Positions 1 through 7,836 of a stretch of DNA of 33,420 nucleotides are shown here, piece by piece. The notes beneath the pieces are model-generated. The model was given only the letters and a program-made list of their open reading frames with translations, did not search any database and had not been told where the DNA came from. A program made the translations under genes and the position numbers. Positions within the stretch are counted from its first letter, which is position 1; the number at the start of each line of letters is the position of its first letter. Origin of the DNA: Actinomycetota bacterium (GTDB taxonomy: Bacteria; Actinomycetota; Acidimicrobiia; Acidimicrobiales; Ilumatobacteraceae); contig JAUSLQ010000139.1 of NCBI GenBank assembly GCA_030645675.1, forward strand, positions 1 to 33,420. The letters run 5' to 3'.

Positions 1-1533
1 GTCGGCTTCGGCAAGACCGAGGTGGCCATCCGTGCCGCGTTCAAGGCCATCCAGGACGGCAAGCAGGTGGCCGTACTCGCGCCCACCACGCTGCTGGCCA
101 CGCAGCACGGCAACACGTTCGCCGACCGGTTCGCCGGCTACCCGATCCGTGTCGAGGTGCTCAGCCGCTTCCTGACTGCCAAAGAGGCGAAGAAGGTGAT
201 CGAAGGCCTGAAGACCGGCGAGGTCGACTGCGTCATCGGCACCCACCGCCTGCTGCAGGACGGCGTGGTGTTCAAAGACCTCGGGCTGCTGGTGGTCGAT
301 GAAGAGCAGCGGTTCGGCGTGCAGGCCAAGGAGGCGATGAAGAAGCTGAAGCACAACGTGGATGTGCTGACGCTGACGGCCACGCCCATCCCGCGCACCT
401 TGGAGATGAGCCTGGTCGGCATCCGCGACCTGTCGTTGCTGCAGACCCCACCGGCCGACCGGCAGCCGATCCTCACGTTCGTCGGCGGCTACGACGAGCG
501 GGTGGCAGTGGAGGCCATCCGCCGCGAGCTGCTGCGCGAGGGCCAGGTGTTCTGGGTGCACAACCGCGTGCAGAGCATCGACATGGCAGCCGGGCGGTTG
601 CGCGAGCTGGTGCCCGAGGCGCGGATCGCGATCGCCCACGGGCAGATGGACGAAGGCTCGCTCGAGCAGGTGGTGGTCGACTTCTGGGAGGGCCGCTTCG
701 ACGTGCTGGTGTGCACCACCATCATCGAGAGCGGCATCGACATGCCCACCGTCAACACGCTGGTCGTGGAGCGCGCGGATCTGCTGGGCCTGGGCCAGAT
801 GCACCAGCTGCGCGGGCGGGTGGGCCGCAGTGGTTCACGCGCGTACGCGTACCTGTTCCACCCGCCCGAGGCGCGGCTGAGCGAGGAGGCCTACGAGCGG
901 TTGAAGACCATCGGCGAGGCCACCGAGCTGGGCAGCGGGTTCAAGATCGCGATGCGCGACCTGGAGATCCGCGGCGCCGGCAACCTGCTGGGTGAGGCGC
1001 AGAGCGGCCACATCGCCGCGGTGGGCTACGACCTGTACTGCCAGATGGTCACCGAGGCCGTGGGCGAGATGAAGGGCGAGACACCACCCAAGCCGCCCAG
1101 CGAGGTGAAGCTCGACGTGCCCACCGACGCCTACCTGCCCACCGAGTACGTGGCCAAGGAAGAGTCGCGGCTGGAGGCCTACCGGCGCCTGGCCGGGGTC
1201 ACCACCGCCGCCGAGGTGGCCGACATCCGTGCCGAGTGGGAAGACCGCTACGGCCCGGTGCCGGCGCCGGCCGAGGCGCTGCTGGCCGTCGGGTCGCTGC
1301 GCGCCGAGTGCAACCGGCTGGGCCTGCGCGACGTGCAGATCGTGGGCCACCAGGCCCGCCTGGCGCCCCTGGAGCTGAAGGTCAGCGAGGAGATGCGCCT
1401 GCGCCGCCTCAGCCGCGACGCGATCTACAAGCAGGAGCAGCAACAGCTGGTGGTGCCGCTGAAACGCGGCACCGACGCGGCGTTGTTCCTGAGCGGCTTC
1501 CTGCAGCAGCTGGTGCCGCCCCCAGCAAGCTGA
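1..1533 (+). CDS. mfd: Transcription-repair coupling factor Mfd, C-terminal part (5' end outside window)
   Basis: Mfd is a superfamily 2 DNA translocase that pushes stalled RNA polymerase off DNA and recruits UvrA for transcription-coupled nucleotide excision repair. The window opens inside the Walker A motif (VGFGKTEVAI), so the N-terminal UvrB-like and RNA-polymerase-interaction domains lie upstream. Visible motifs include the Walker B box VVDEEQRFG near base 298, the TATPIPRTL motif III, the helicase C lobe with TTIIESGIDMPTVNT and the QLRGRVGRS motif VI, and then the RecG/Mfd-specific GSGFKIAMRDLEIRGAGNLLG stretch split over the TRG region. The last ~150 residues fit the regulatory D7 domain. 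Reading is open from base 1 to the TGA at 1531-1533. The gene converges on the amylosucrase with a 16-nt gap. RecG is excluded by the TRCF-type C-terminus. Confidence 0.96.
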   Translation, partial: VGFGKTEVAIRAAFKAIQDGKQVAVLAPTTLLATQHGNTFADRFAGYPIRVEVLSRFLTAKEAKKVIEGLKTGEVDCVIGTHRLLQDGVVFKDLGLLVVDEEQRFGVQAKEAMKKLKHNVDVLTLTATPIPRTLEMSLVGIRDLSLLQTPPADRQPILTFVGGYDERVAVEAIRRELLREGQVFWVHNRVQSIDMAAGRLRELVPEARIAIAHGQMDEGSLEQVVVDFWEGRFDVLVCTTIIESGIDMPTVNTLVVERADLLGLGQMHQLRGRVGRSGSRAYAYLFHPPEARLSEEAYERLKTIGEATELGSGFKIAMRDLEIRGAGNLLGEAQSGHIAAVGYDLYCQMVTEAVGEMKGETPPKPPSEVKLDVPTDAYLPTEYVAKEESRLEAYRRLAGVTTAAEVADIRAEWEDRYGPVPAPAEALLAVGSLRAECNRLGLRDVQIVGHQARLAPLELKVSEEMRLRRLSRDAIYKQEQQQLVVPLKRGTDAALFLSGFLQQLVPPPAS

Positions 1534-1549
1534 CCCAGGCGAGCAGTCG

Positions 1550-3457
1550 TCAGGGCTGGGTGAGCCAGAGGTAGCCGTGAGGGGCGAGCGTGGCGGTGCC
1601 GTCGGCGACGGTCGCTGCGCGGGCCCGGCGCACCTGGGCGCCGGCGGCGGACGCGCCCAACAAGGCCTCCAGGCCGACAACCGTGGTGGCGTGGCCGAAG
1701 TTCGCCAACATCGCGAACGTTCCGTGCGCCGGGTGAGTGCGGGTGAAGGCCAGCACGTGCGGGTCGCTGGGTTGCAGCACGACCAACTGCCCCGACGCGT
1801 CGAGCGCACCGGTGGACGCCCGATCGGTGGCGAGCGAGGCGAACATCGCGAACAGCCGGGCCTCCAGCGTGCCCTGCACGTTGCGGCGTTCGGCGACCGC
1901 CCAGTCCATTCGCGGGCGGTGCATCCAGCGGTTGTCGTCGGCCTTCGCCGGATCGGCGAGGTAGCCGGCGTCGTTGCACAGGCCCAGCTCGTCGCCCATG
2001 TACAGCAGCGGCACACCGCCGTAGGCGTAGACAACGGCGTAGAGCAGCTCCAGGCGGGCGCAGGCGATCTGCAGGTGCACTTCGTCGCCGTCGGTCAGCG
2101 CCCGCTCGATGCCGCTGAGCGAGGCCGCAGTTCCCGAAGTGCGGCCGTCGCCGGTCTCCGGGTTGTACTGGAAGATCGCGCCCTCGGCGAACGACTGGGG
2201 GAACGTGCCGCTGAAGAACTGCAGCAGGAAGTCGCGGTGAGCGAACGAATCCCAGCCCACCGACTGCGAGTCGGCGGGCATGATCGCCCAGCCGATGTCG
2301 TCGTGGCAGCGCACGTAGTTCACCCATGCAGCGCCCGACGGTATGGGCCCGATGCGCCGCAGCGCGTTCGCCATCAGCTTCGCGTCGCCCGTGGCCAGGC
2401 TGCTCCACAGCATCACCATCAGCTGGTTGTTGTACGCCAGATCGCACTCGTGCCGCTCGGGCTCGCCGGCGCCCAGGTACGGCGTCAGCTGCTCGGGCGC
2501 CACGATCGCCTCGGCCTTGAACGCGGTGGCCGGCGCGGCGATGCTCATGAGCGCCCGCAGCGTGGTGAGCAGCACATGCACCTCGGGCTCGTTCTGGCAG
2601 ATCGTGCCCTCCCGCTTCCACATGAACGGGGCGGCGTCCAGCCGCAGCACGTCCACGCCCTGGTCGGCCAGCTGCAGCATCACCTCGAACATCGCCTGGA
2701 AGACGTGCGGGCTGGCCCAGTTGAGGTCCCACTGGAACTCGTGGAACGTGGTCCACACCCACTGCCGCAGGTCGGGCAGCCAGGTGAAGTTGCCGGGTGC
2801 GAACGTGGGGAACACCTCCAGCAGGGTGGTTTCGTAACGATCGGGCACAGTGCGGTCGGGGAAGAACAGGTAGTGATCGCGGTAGGCGGGGTCGCCGGCC
2901 CGCGCCTTCACGGCCCATGGGTGCTCGGCCGCGGTGTGGTTCAGCACCAGGTCGATGCACAGGCTCATCTCGCGCCCATGCAGGGCGGTGGCCAGCGACT
3001 GCAGGTCGGCCATCGTGCCCAGTGCAGGGTTCACCTCGTCGTACGCGGCCACCGCGTAGCCACCGTCGTTCTCCCCGTCGCGGGGGCGCAGCAGCGGCAT
3101 CAGGTGCAGGTAGCGAACGCCCAGTTCGGCGAGATAGTCGAGCCGCTCGGCAACCCCGGCCAGCGTGCCCGCGAACAGATCGGCGTAGCAGACGTAGCCG
3201 ATGTTGTCGGCCCGCTGGAACCAGCCAGGGTCTGCGTCGCGGGCCAGGTCGCGGACGAACAGCGGCGCCGGTCGTTGCAGCACGGATGTGCGCACCAGTT
3301 CGGCCAACGCGCCCGCCAGGGCCGGCGCATGGCCGGGGTACAGCTGCCGCACGCCGTGCAGCACTGTCGGCCAGTGCCGCTCGACGCGAGCTGCCAGCAC
3401 GGCCGCCCGCAACGAGGGGCCGGGTTCGAGTTCAGAAGTTTCCGCGTGCCAGACCAC
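1550..3457 (-). CDS. Amylosucrase-type GH13 enzyme (or sucrose hydrolase)
   Basis: This is a GH13 retaining glycosidase of the amylosucrase group, which uses sucrose to build alpha-1,4-glucan and releases fructose; sucrose hydrolases share the same signature. Counting from the GTG at 3457 (635 aa), the nucleophile is D274 (DVLRLDAAP), the acid/base is E316 (FKAEAIV) and the transition-state pair is H385-D386 (YVRCHDDIGW). D274 and E316 are 42 residues apart, as D286 and E328 are in Neisseria amylosucrase. DGGYAV at ~131 and RWMHRPRMDW are also family-like. The all-helical N-domain is present; no signal peptide or membrane segment is seen, so it should act in the cytosol. An in-frame GTG at 3511 would add 18 residues, but it lies beyond the LacI operator. 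I prefer 3457 because a TACACT -10 box lies 7 nt upstream, fitting a leaderless start. It is divergent from the alpha-glucosidase. Confidence 0.87.
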   Translation of the reverse strand: MVWHAETSELEPGPSLRAAVLAARVERHWPTVLHGVRQLYPGHAPALAGALAELVRTSVLQRPAPLFVRDLARDADPGWFQRADNIGYVCYADLFAGTLAGVAERLDYLAELGVRYLHLMPLLRPRDGENDGGYAVAAYDEVNPALGTMADLQSLATALHGREMSLCIDLVLNHTAAEHPWAVKARAGDPAYRDHYLFFPDRTVPDRYETTLLEVFPTFAPGNFTWLPDLRQWVWTTFHEFQWDLNWASPHVFQAMFEVMLQLADQGVDVLRLDAAPFMWKREGTICQNEPEVHVLLTTLRALMSIAAPATAFKAEAIVAPEQLTPYLGAGEPERHECDLAYNNQLMVMLWSSLATGDAKLMANALRRIGPIPSGAAWVNYVRCHDDIGWAIMPADSQSVGWDSFAHRDFLLQFFSGTFPQSFAEGAIFQYNPETGDGRTSGTAASLSGIERALTDGDEVHLQIACARLELLYAVVYAYGGVPLLYMGDELGLCNDAGYLADPAKADDNRWMHRPRMDWAVAERRNVQGTLEARLFAMFASLATDRASTGALDASGQLVVLQPSDPHVLAFTRTHPAHGTFAMLANFGHATTVVGLEALLGASAAGAQVRRARAATVADGTATLAPHGYLWLTQP

Positions 3458-3464
3458 GTCCGCA

Positions 3465-3474
3465 AGTGTATTGT
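3465..3474. promoter_or_regulatory. Overlapping back-to-back -10 boxes of the divergent amylosucrase/glucosidase promoters
   Basis: On the plus strand TATTGT (3469-3474) lies 8 nt before the ATG at 3483. On the minus strand TACACT (3470-3465) lies 7 nt before the GTG at 3457. Neither start has a Shine-Dalgarno sequence, so both messages are probably leaderless. The two boxes share two base pairs, so the polymerases would compete. No good -35 hexamers are visible. This is inferred from sequence only. Confidence 0.5.
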
Positions 3475-3482
3475 CCTTCGAT

Positions 3483-5150
3483 ATGCAAGCGCTTACACAC
3501 CTCCGCGCCACGCCGCTCGCCCAGCGGCTGACGGGCAGCGACTGGTGGCGCGGCGCGGTCGGCTACGAGATCTACGTACGCAGCTTCCAGGACAGCAACG
3601 GCGACGGCGTCGGCGACCTCGGTGGCATCACCGCCCGGCTCCCGTACCTCGCTGCGCTGGGTGTCGACGTCGTCTGGCTCACCCCGTTCTTCCCCAGCCC
3701 GGGGCTCGACCACGGCTACGACGTCGCGGACTACCTCGACGTCGACCCCCAGCTGGGCACCATGGCCGACTGGCACGAGCTGGCGGCCACGGCCAAGCAG
3801 CTGGGCCTGCGCCTGTTCGTCGACATCGTGCCCAACCACACGTCCGACCGGCACGAGTGGTTCCAGCAGGCGGTCGCCGACCCCACCGGCCCGTTCCGCG
3901 ACTACTACCTGTGGGCCGACCCGGCGTCCGACGGTGGCGTGCCCAACAACTGGGTCAGCCACTTCGGCGGGCCGGCCTGGTCGCTCGACCCAGGAGGTTC
4001 GGGGCAATACTACTGCCACCTGTTCCTGCCCGAGCAGCCCGATCTGAACTGGGCCAACCCGGCGGTGATGGCCGAGTTCGCCCAGATCCTCGACTTCTGG
4101 TGCCAGGCAGGTGCCGACGGGTTCCGCATCGACGTCGCCCACGGCCTGACGAAAGACCCCGAGCTTCGCGACAACCCCGTGCTGCGGCCGGTGCAGCCGG
4201 GCATGCACCCGATCGACACGTTCGCCTCGTTCGAGCACGTGTACGACCTGCATCGCCACGAGACGGCGGTGCTGTTCCGCCAGTGGCGCCAGGCGGTCGC
4301 CGCCCACGATGCCGTGCTGGTGGGCGAGATGGACACCCGCAACGTGCATCGCTTCGCCGAGTACGTGCAGGACCAACAGGCACTGCACGCCGGGTTCGTG
4401 CTGCAGTTGGGCCTCAGCGAGTGGGCCCCTGCCGCCATCCTGCACACGATGTTGGAGTACCAGGCCGAGGCCGGCGGCGGCACTGCGTGGGAGGTGTCCA
4501 ACCACGACCAGGCCCGCGCTGTGTCGCGCTACGGGGGCGGCGAGCTGGGCCTGCGCCGTGCGCTCGCGCTGACCACGTTGATGGCTGCGTTCGACGGCAT
4601 GTTGTTCCTGTACCAGGGCGAGGAGCTCGGCCTGCCCGACGCCGTCGTCGTCGGCCACGCGGAAGACCCGATGTCCAGCCGCAACGGCGAAGGCATGTGG
4701 AGCCGCGATGTGGCGCGTGGCCCGATGCCCTGGACGCAAGGGGCCGGAGGCGGCTTCACCACTGCCGAGGTGGCATGGCTGCACACGCAACCGGTCGCTG
4801 CCCAGCTGACCGCGGCCGCCCAGACCGACTCCGCCGGCTCCACGTGGCAGCGCTACCGGGCGCTGACCCACCTGCGCAAGCAGCACCCGGAGCTGTGGCA
4901 GGCGCCGTTCGAGCTGGTCGAGCACGGCCCCTCACACGTCGTGATCGCGCGTGGCCCCCTGCGCGTGATCGCCAACCTCGGCACGGCACCGCTAGCCGTG
5001 CCGGCCACCCCGCTCCTCGGCGCCACCGCACCCTCGGCGGCGGCTGCCGAGGTGCTGTTCACATCGTGGCCCGATGCGTTCGCGCTCGACGCCGACGTCG
5101 TGCGGGTCGCCGCCGAGACCACCGTCGTCATTCGCCGCGCCGCAGGCTGA
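3483..5150 (+). CDS. GH13 alpha-glucosidase (oligo-1,6-glucosidase / AglA type)
   Basis: This is a cytosolic GH13 exo-acting alpha-glucosidase of 555 aa, the usual length for the oligo-1,6-glucosidase/alpha-glucosidase subfamilies. It should release glucose from imported alpha-glucosides such as sucrose, maltose, trehalulose or isomaltose. Conserved regions in order: DIVPNHTS (114-121), GFRIDVAHG with nucleophile D217, LVGEMD with acid/base E282, and VSNHDQ with H341-D342; the WWRGAVGYEIY opening and QGEELGLPD are typical. There is no signal peptide. The reading frame stays open far upstream, but homology begins only near the ATG at 3483, which lies 8 nt after a -10 box, so I start there. The lacI-type gene follows 17 nt downstream. 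The substrate range cannot be read from the sequence. Confidence 0.9.
   Translation: MQALTHLRATPLAQRLTGSDWWRGAVGYEIYVRSFQDSNGDGVGDLGGITARLPYLAALGVDVVWLTPFFPSPGLDHGYDVADYLDVDPQLGTMADWHELAATAKQLGLRLFVDIVPNHTSDRHEWFQQAVADPTGPFRDYYLWADPASDGGVPNNWVSHFGGPAWSLDPGGSGQYYCHLFLPEQPDLNWANPAVMAEFAQILDFWCQAGADGFRIDVAHGLTKDPELRDNPVLRPVQPGMHPIDTFASFEHVYDLHRHETAVLFRQWRQAVAAHDAVLVGEMDTRNVHRFAEYVQDQQALHAGFVLQLGLSEWAPAAILHTMLEYQAEAGGGTAWEVSNHDQARAVSRYGGGELGLRRALALTTLMAAFDGMLFLYQGEELGLPDAVVVGHAEDPMSSRNGEGMWSRDVARGPMPWTQGAGGGFTTAEVAWLHTQPVAAQLTAAAQTDSAGSTWQRYRALTHLRKQHPELWQAPFELVEHGPSHVVIARGPLRVIANLGTAPLAVPATPLLGATAPSAAAAEVLFTSWPDAFALDADVVRVAAETTVVIRRAAG
3484..3497. promoter_or_regulatory. LacI-family operator TGCAAGCGCTTACA (copy 1), overlapping the glucosidase start codon
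   Basis: A 14-bp near-palindrome has the AAGCGCTT core typical of LacI/GalR-family sites. It starts at the second base of the ATG at 3483 and spans about +2 to +15 of the inferred leaderless glucosidase transcript. For the divergent amylosucrase it sits at about -28 to -41. An identical 14-mer stands before the transporter genes at 6260-6273. The lacI-type gene nearby is the obvious candidate ligand. Confidence 0.85.
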
Positions 5151-5167
5151 CCGAGCAACATCGAGCC

Positions 5168-6199
5168 ATGGGCGACCCCCCGATCAGCAACACACCGGCG
5201 ACGATCGACGATGTCGCCCGCGAGGCGGGTGTCTCCACCGCCACGGTCAGCCGCGCCTTGCGCAACCACCCCTACGTCGCCGAGTCCACCCGCGAACGCG
5301 TTCGCGTTGCCGCCGAGCGCCTGCGCTACGTCACCAACTCCAACGCGTCGCGCCTCGCTTCCGGGCAGAGCCGCACCATCGGCCTGCTGGCCCCACTGCT
5401 GACCAGCTGGTACACGAGCGAGGTCGTCGCCGGCGTGGAGGAGGTGCTGGCCCAGGCCCGCTACGACCTGCTGATCGGCACCGCCAACGCGTTGGCCCGC
5501 GAGCGCATGTTCCGCGGCGACGCCAGCTTCCACCAGCGGATCGACGGCATCGTTCTCGTCGACGTGTTCTGCAGCGAGGCCGGCGCCAAGCAGCTGGCCG
5601 CGCTCGACACCCCGTCGGTCGTGCTGGGCGAGCAGCTGCAGTCCGTCACCTCGGTGTCGGTCGACAACGCTCGCGGCGCTCGCCTGGCCGCCCGGCACCT
5701 GATCGAGCTGGGGCATCGCCGCATCGGCATGGTCGGCGGCCACGCGCACCTCGACGTCGCGCACAACGTGCCCACCGAACGTGCGGCCGGGTTCAGCGCT
5801 GCACTGACAGCGGCAGGCATCCGCATACCGGAGCAGTACATCGAGGACGGCGACTTCACGATCGAGGGCGGCCGGCAGGCACTGCTGACGATGATGCGAC
5901 TGCCCAGGCCACCGACGGCGGTGTTCCTGATGAGCGACGAGATGGCGTTCGGCGCCATGCAGGCGTTGCGCGAAATGGGCCTCGCCGTCGGGCACGACGT
6001 GTCGATCATCGGGTTCGACGATCACCCGGTGTCGGGGGCAGTGGGGCTGACCACCGTTCGCCAGCCGGTGCGCGACATCGGCCGCCTGGGCGCACGCCTG
6101 ATGCTCGACGAGCTCGACGGCTTCGGGTCGCTCATGCATCACCCGATCGAGCTGACGCTCGTCGTGCGCGAAACCACCGGCGCACCGAGCTCGATCTGA
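5168..6199 (+). CDS. LacI/GalR-family transcriptional repressor of the sugar locus
   Basis: This is a 343-aa LacI-family regulator. The N-terminal helix-turn-helix is at residues 12-31 (TIDDVAREAGVSTATVSRA), followed by the hinge helix region (~55-70, NSNASRLASGQSRT) and a periplasmic-binding-protein-like sugar-sensing domain with SIIGFDDHP near the end. It starts at the ATG at 5168, 17 nt after the alpha-glucosidase stop, so it is probably in the same operon and autoregulated through the operator at 3484-3497. A second identical operator lies 60 bp past its stop, in front of the transporter. By family logic it represses both units until a sugar effector binds. The effector is inferred to be an alpha-glucoside or glucose derivative, not shown. 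An 18-bp tandem duplication overlaps the stop codon. Confidence 0.93.
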   Translation: MGDPPISNTPATIDDVAREAGVSTATVSRALRNHPYVAESTRERVRVAAERLRYVTNSNASRLASGQSRTIGLLAPLLTSWYTSEVVAGVEEVLAQARYDLLIGTANALARERMFRGDASFHQRIDGIVLVDVFCSEAGAKQLAALDTPSVVLGEQLQSVTSVSVDNARGARLAARHLIELGHRRIGMVGGHAHLDVAHNVPTERAAGFSAALTAAGIRIPEQYIEDGDFTIEGGRQALLTMMRLPRPPTAVFLMSDEMAFGAMQALREMGLAVGHDVSIIGFDDHPVSGAVGLTTVRQPVRDIGRLGARLMLDELDGFGSLMHHPIELTLVVRETTGAPSSI

Positions 6200-6228
6200 G
6201 TGCGGTCTGGGATCTGAGTGGGGTCTGG
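6193..6228 (+). repeat. 18-bp tandem duplication spanning the lacI stop codon
   Basis: GATCTGAGTGCGGTCTGG (6193-6210) is followed immediately by GATCTGAGTGGGGTCTGG (6211-6228), with one difference. The first copy contains the lacI TGA at 6197-6199. The second ends just before the TTGACG -35 box of the transporter promoter. It looks like a replication-slippage duplication; a regulatory role is possible but unsupported. Confidence 0.85.
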
Positions 6229-6230
6229 GG

Positions 6231-6258
6231 TTGACGAAACCCCCGCGTCTGATTTAGT
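6231..6258 (+). promoter_or_regulatory. Promoter of the AglEFGK-like transporter operon
   Basis: TTGACG (6231-6236) and TTTAGT (6253-6258) are separated by 16 nt and resemble -35 and -10 hexamers. Transcription would begin near 6265, inside the LacI operator at 6260-6273, an arrangement suited to simple repression. Unlike the upstream sugar genes, this message would carry a ~57-nt leader with a Shine-Dalgarno sequence. Confidence 0.6.
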
Positions 6259-6259
6259 C

Positions 6260-6273
6260 TGCAAGCGCTTACA
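6260..6273. promoter_or_regulatory. LacI-family operator TGCAAGCGCTTACA (copy 2)
   Basis: Identical over all 14 bp to the copy at 3484-3497 and in the same orientation. It directly follows the inferred -10 box and covers the expected transcription start of the substrate-binding-protein gene. Two identical sites flanking a lacI gene strongly suggest one local regulon. Confidence 0.88.
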
Positions 6274-6321
6274 TACCGTCGGTTGTCATGAGGCACCCGA
6301 CATTCCTGAGGGGGAGAACCC

Positions 6322-7611
6322 ATGGCAACACGCCGACGCCTGGCCGCTACAGCGGCTGCGCTCACCATCTCCTTGCTCGCTGCCGCCTGCGGCGACGACA
6401 AGGCCGACACGTCCGGTGACAAGCCGTACAACGGGAAGGTCGTCACGATCTTCAGCTCCATCCGCGACGTCGAGGCCACCCGCCTCGAGACCGCGTGGGC
6501 AGCGTTCGAGAAGGAAACGGGCATCGACATCCGTCACGAAGGGTCCGGCGCGTTCGAGGCCGACCTCACCGTGCGCGTCGACGGCGGCAACGCACCCGAC
6601 ATCGCGTTCATCCCGCAGCCCGGCCTGCTGGCCACGCTCGCCCGCGACGGCAAGGTCGTTGCGCTCCCGAACCTGAAGGCCGACGTCGAAGCCAACAACA
6701 TCGGTGGCTGGGTCGAGCTCGGCACGGTCGACGGCGAGTTCTACGCACCGCCGTTCGGCGCCAACATCAAGAGCCTCGTGTGGTACAGCCCGCAGGCGTT
6801 CAAGGACGCCGGCTACGAAGTGCCCGTCACCTGGGACGAGATGATCGCCCTGAGCGACCAGATCGTCGCTGACGGCGGCACGCCGTGGTGCGTCGGCGCC
6901 GGTTCCGACCAGGCCACTGGCTGGCCGCTCACCGACTGGGTGGAAGACGCTGTCCTGCGCTTCGCCGGTGCGGAGACCTACGACAAGTGGGTCGCCCACG
7001 AGATCCCGTTCAACGATCCGGCGATCCTCGAGGCCATCGACAAGGTCGGCGCCATCGTCAAGAACGACGAGTACGTGCTGAACGGCGCCGAGAGCATCCC
7101 CAGCACCACCTTCCAGGAGGCGGGTCTCCCGCTGCTCGACGGTGGCTGCTTCATGCACCGTCAGGCCAGCTTCTACGGCAACCAGTTCCCCGAAGGCACC
7201 ACCAAGGGCCCCGACGGCCAGGTCAACGCGTTCTACTTCCCCGCAGCCACGGCTGACGCCGACAAGCCGATGCTCGGCGGCGGCGAAGTGATCGCAGCGT
7301 TCAACGCCAAGCCCGAGGTCGAGGCAGTCGTCAAGTTCCTGACCAGCGCCGAGTACGCCAACCAGCGTCTGGCCCAGGGCAACTGGCTGACCCCGAACAA
7401 GAAGGCCGACACCAGCCTGGTCACCGACCCGCTGGAGCAGACCTTCGCCGAGCTGCTCGTCAACTCCGACGTGTTCCGCTTCGACGGTTCCGACCTGATG
7501 CCCAGCGCCGTCGGCGCCGGTACGTTCTGGACGGAGATGGTCAGCTGGGTCACCGGCAAGAGCACCGAGGACGCCGCTCAGGCAATCGAAGACAGCTGGC
7601 CCGCCAGCTGA
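6322..7611 (+). CDS. aglE: Alpha-glucoside ABC transporter substrate-binding lipoprotein (AglE-like)
   Basis: This is a 429-aa extracytoplasmic solute-binding lipoprotein that captures sugars for the permeases encoded next. Residues 1-23 form a lipoprotein signal: an RRR n-region, a hydrophobic core, and SLLAAAC with the lipidated Cys23. The mature part resembles AglE-type proteins: IAFIPQPGLLA (~96), GWPLTDWVEDAVLR (~195) and the CFMHRQASF region (~276). It starts at ATG 6322 behind a strong Shine-Dalgarno sequence (GAGGGGGA, 6308-6315). A perfect 13-bp hairpin follows the stop, probably giving excess binding protein over permease. The substrate is inferred from the neighbouring amylosucrase and glucosidase to be sucrose or another alpha-glucoside; maltose or trehalose cannot be excluded. 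Confidence 0.9.
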   Translation: MATRRRLAATAAALTISLLAAACGDDKADTSGDKPYNGKVVTIFSSIRDVEATRLETAWAAFEKETGIDIRHEGSGAFEADLTVRVDGGNAPDIAFIPQPGLLATLARDGKVVALPNLKADVEANNIGGWVELGTVDGEFYAPPFGANIKSLVWYSPQAFKDAGYEVPVTWDEMIALSDQIVADGGTPWCVGAGSDQATGWPLTDWVEDAVLRFAGAETYDKWVAHEIPFNDPAILEAIDKVGAIVKNDEYVLNGAESIPSTTFQEAGLPLLDGGCFMHRQASFYGNQFPEGTTKGPDGQVNAFYFPAATADADKPMLGGGEVIAAFNAKPEVEAVVKFLTSAEYANQRLAQGNWLTPNKKADTSLVTDPLEQTFAELLVNSDVFRFDGSDLMPSAVGAGTFWTEMVSWVTGKSTEDAAQAIEDSWPAS

Positions 7612-7625
7612 GTTGAGCACTCATG

Positions 7626-7660
7626 AAGGGGGTGGTCGGCACGGTTCGACCACCCCCTTT
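7626..7660 (+). terminator. Hairpin terminator/attenuator between aglE and aglF
   Basis: AAGGGGGTGGTCG (7626-7638) pairs perfectly with CGACCACCCCCTT (7647-7659) around an 8-nt loop, followed by T. It lies 15 nt after the aglE stop. It can act as a partial terminator or a 3' stabiliser that raises binding-protein mRNA relative to the permease and ATPase genes. The following 176 nt before aglF hold only a small hairpin (7682-7697) and no convincing promoter. Confidence 0.8.
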
Positions 7661-7836
7661 GCGTGCCCTAGTTTGTGTCCGCGGGCTGAACAGCCCGAGA
7701 GTTGATTCCAAGATGTTCACGTCAGTGAGCCGGGGGGCGCTGTGAACCGAGATCCCAGAAGTGTCCGCACTCAGTCCACGATCACGCGGACAGCGGTACG
7801 AACGGCCAAACCACACGCAGCAGCAGGAGCGGTGTC

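Noticed and set aside
3201-3482. Upstream in-frame extension of the alpha-glucosidase
   Set aside because: It overlaps the amylosucrase on the other strand, has no family homology and would place the operator and promoter inside the gene.
1577-6199. A 1540-codon open stretch on the plus strand covering the amylosucrase, glucosidase and lacI genes
   Set aside because: Only its last 343 codons (lacI) encode a recognisable protein; the rest is the low-complexity Arg/Ala/Gly-rich shadow of GH13 genes in other frames, as expected at this GC content.
7661-7836. Hidden small RNA or tRNA between aglE and aglF
   Set aside because: Only one 6-bp hairpin (7682-7697) is present; no cloverleaf, T-loop or CCA could be assembled and no clear promoter was seen.
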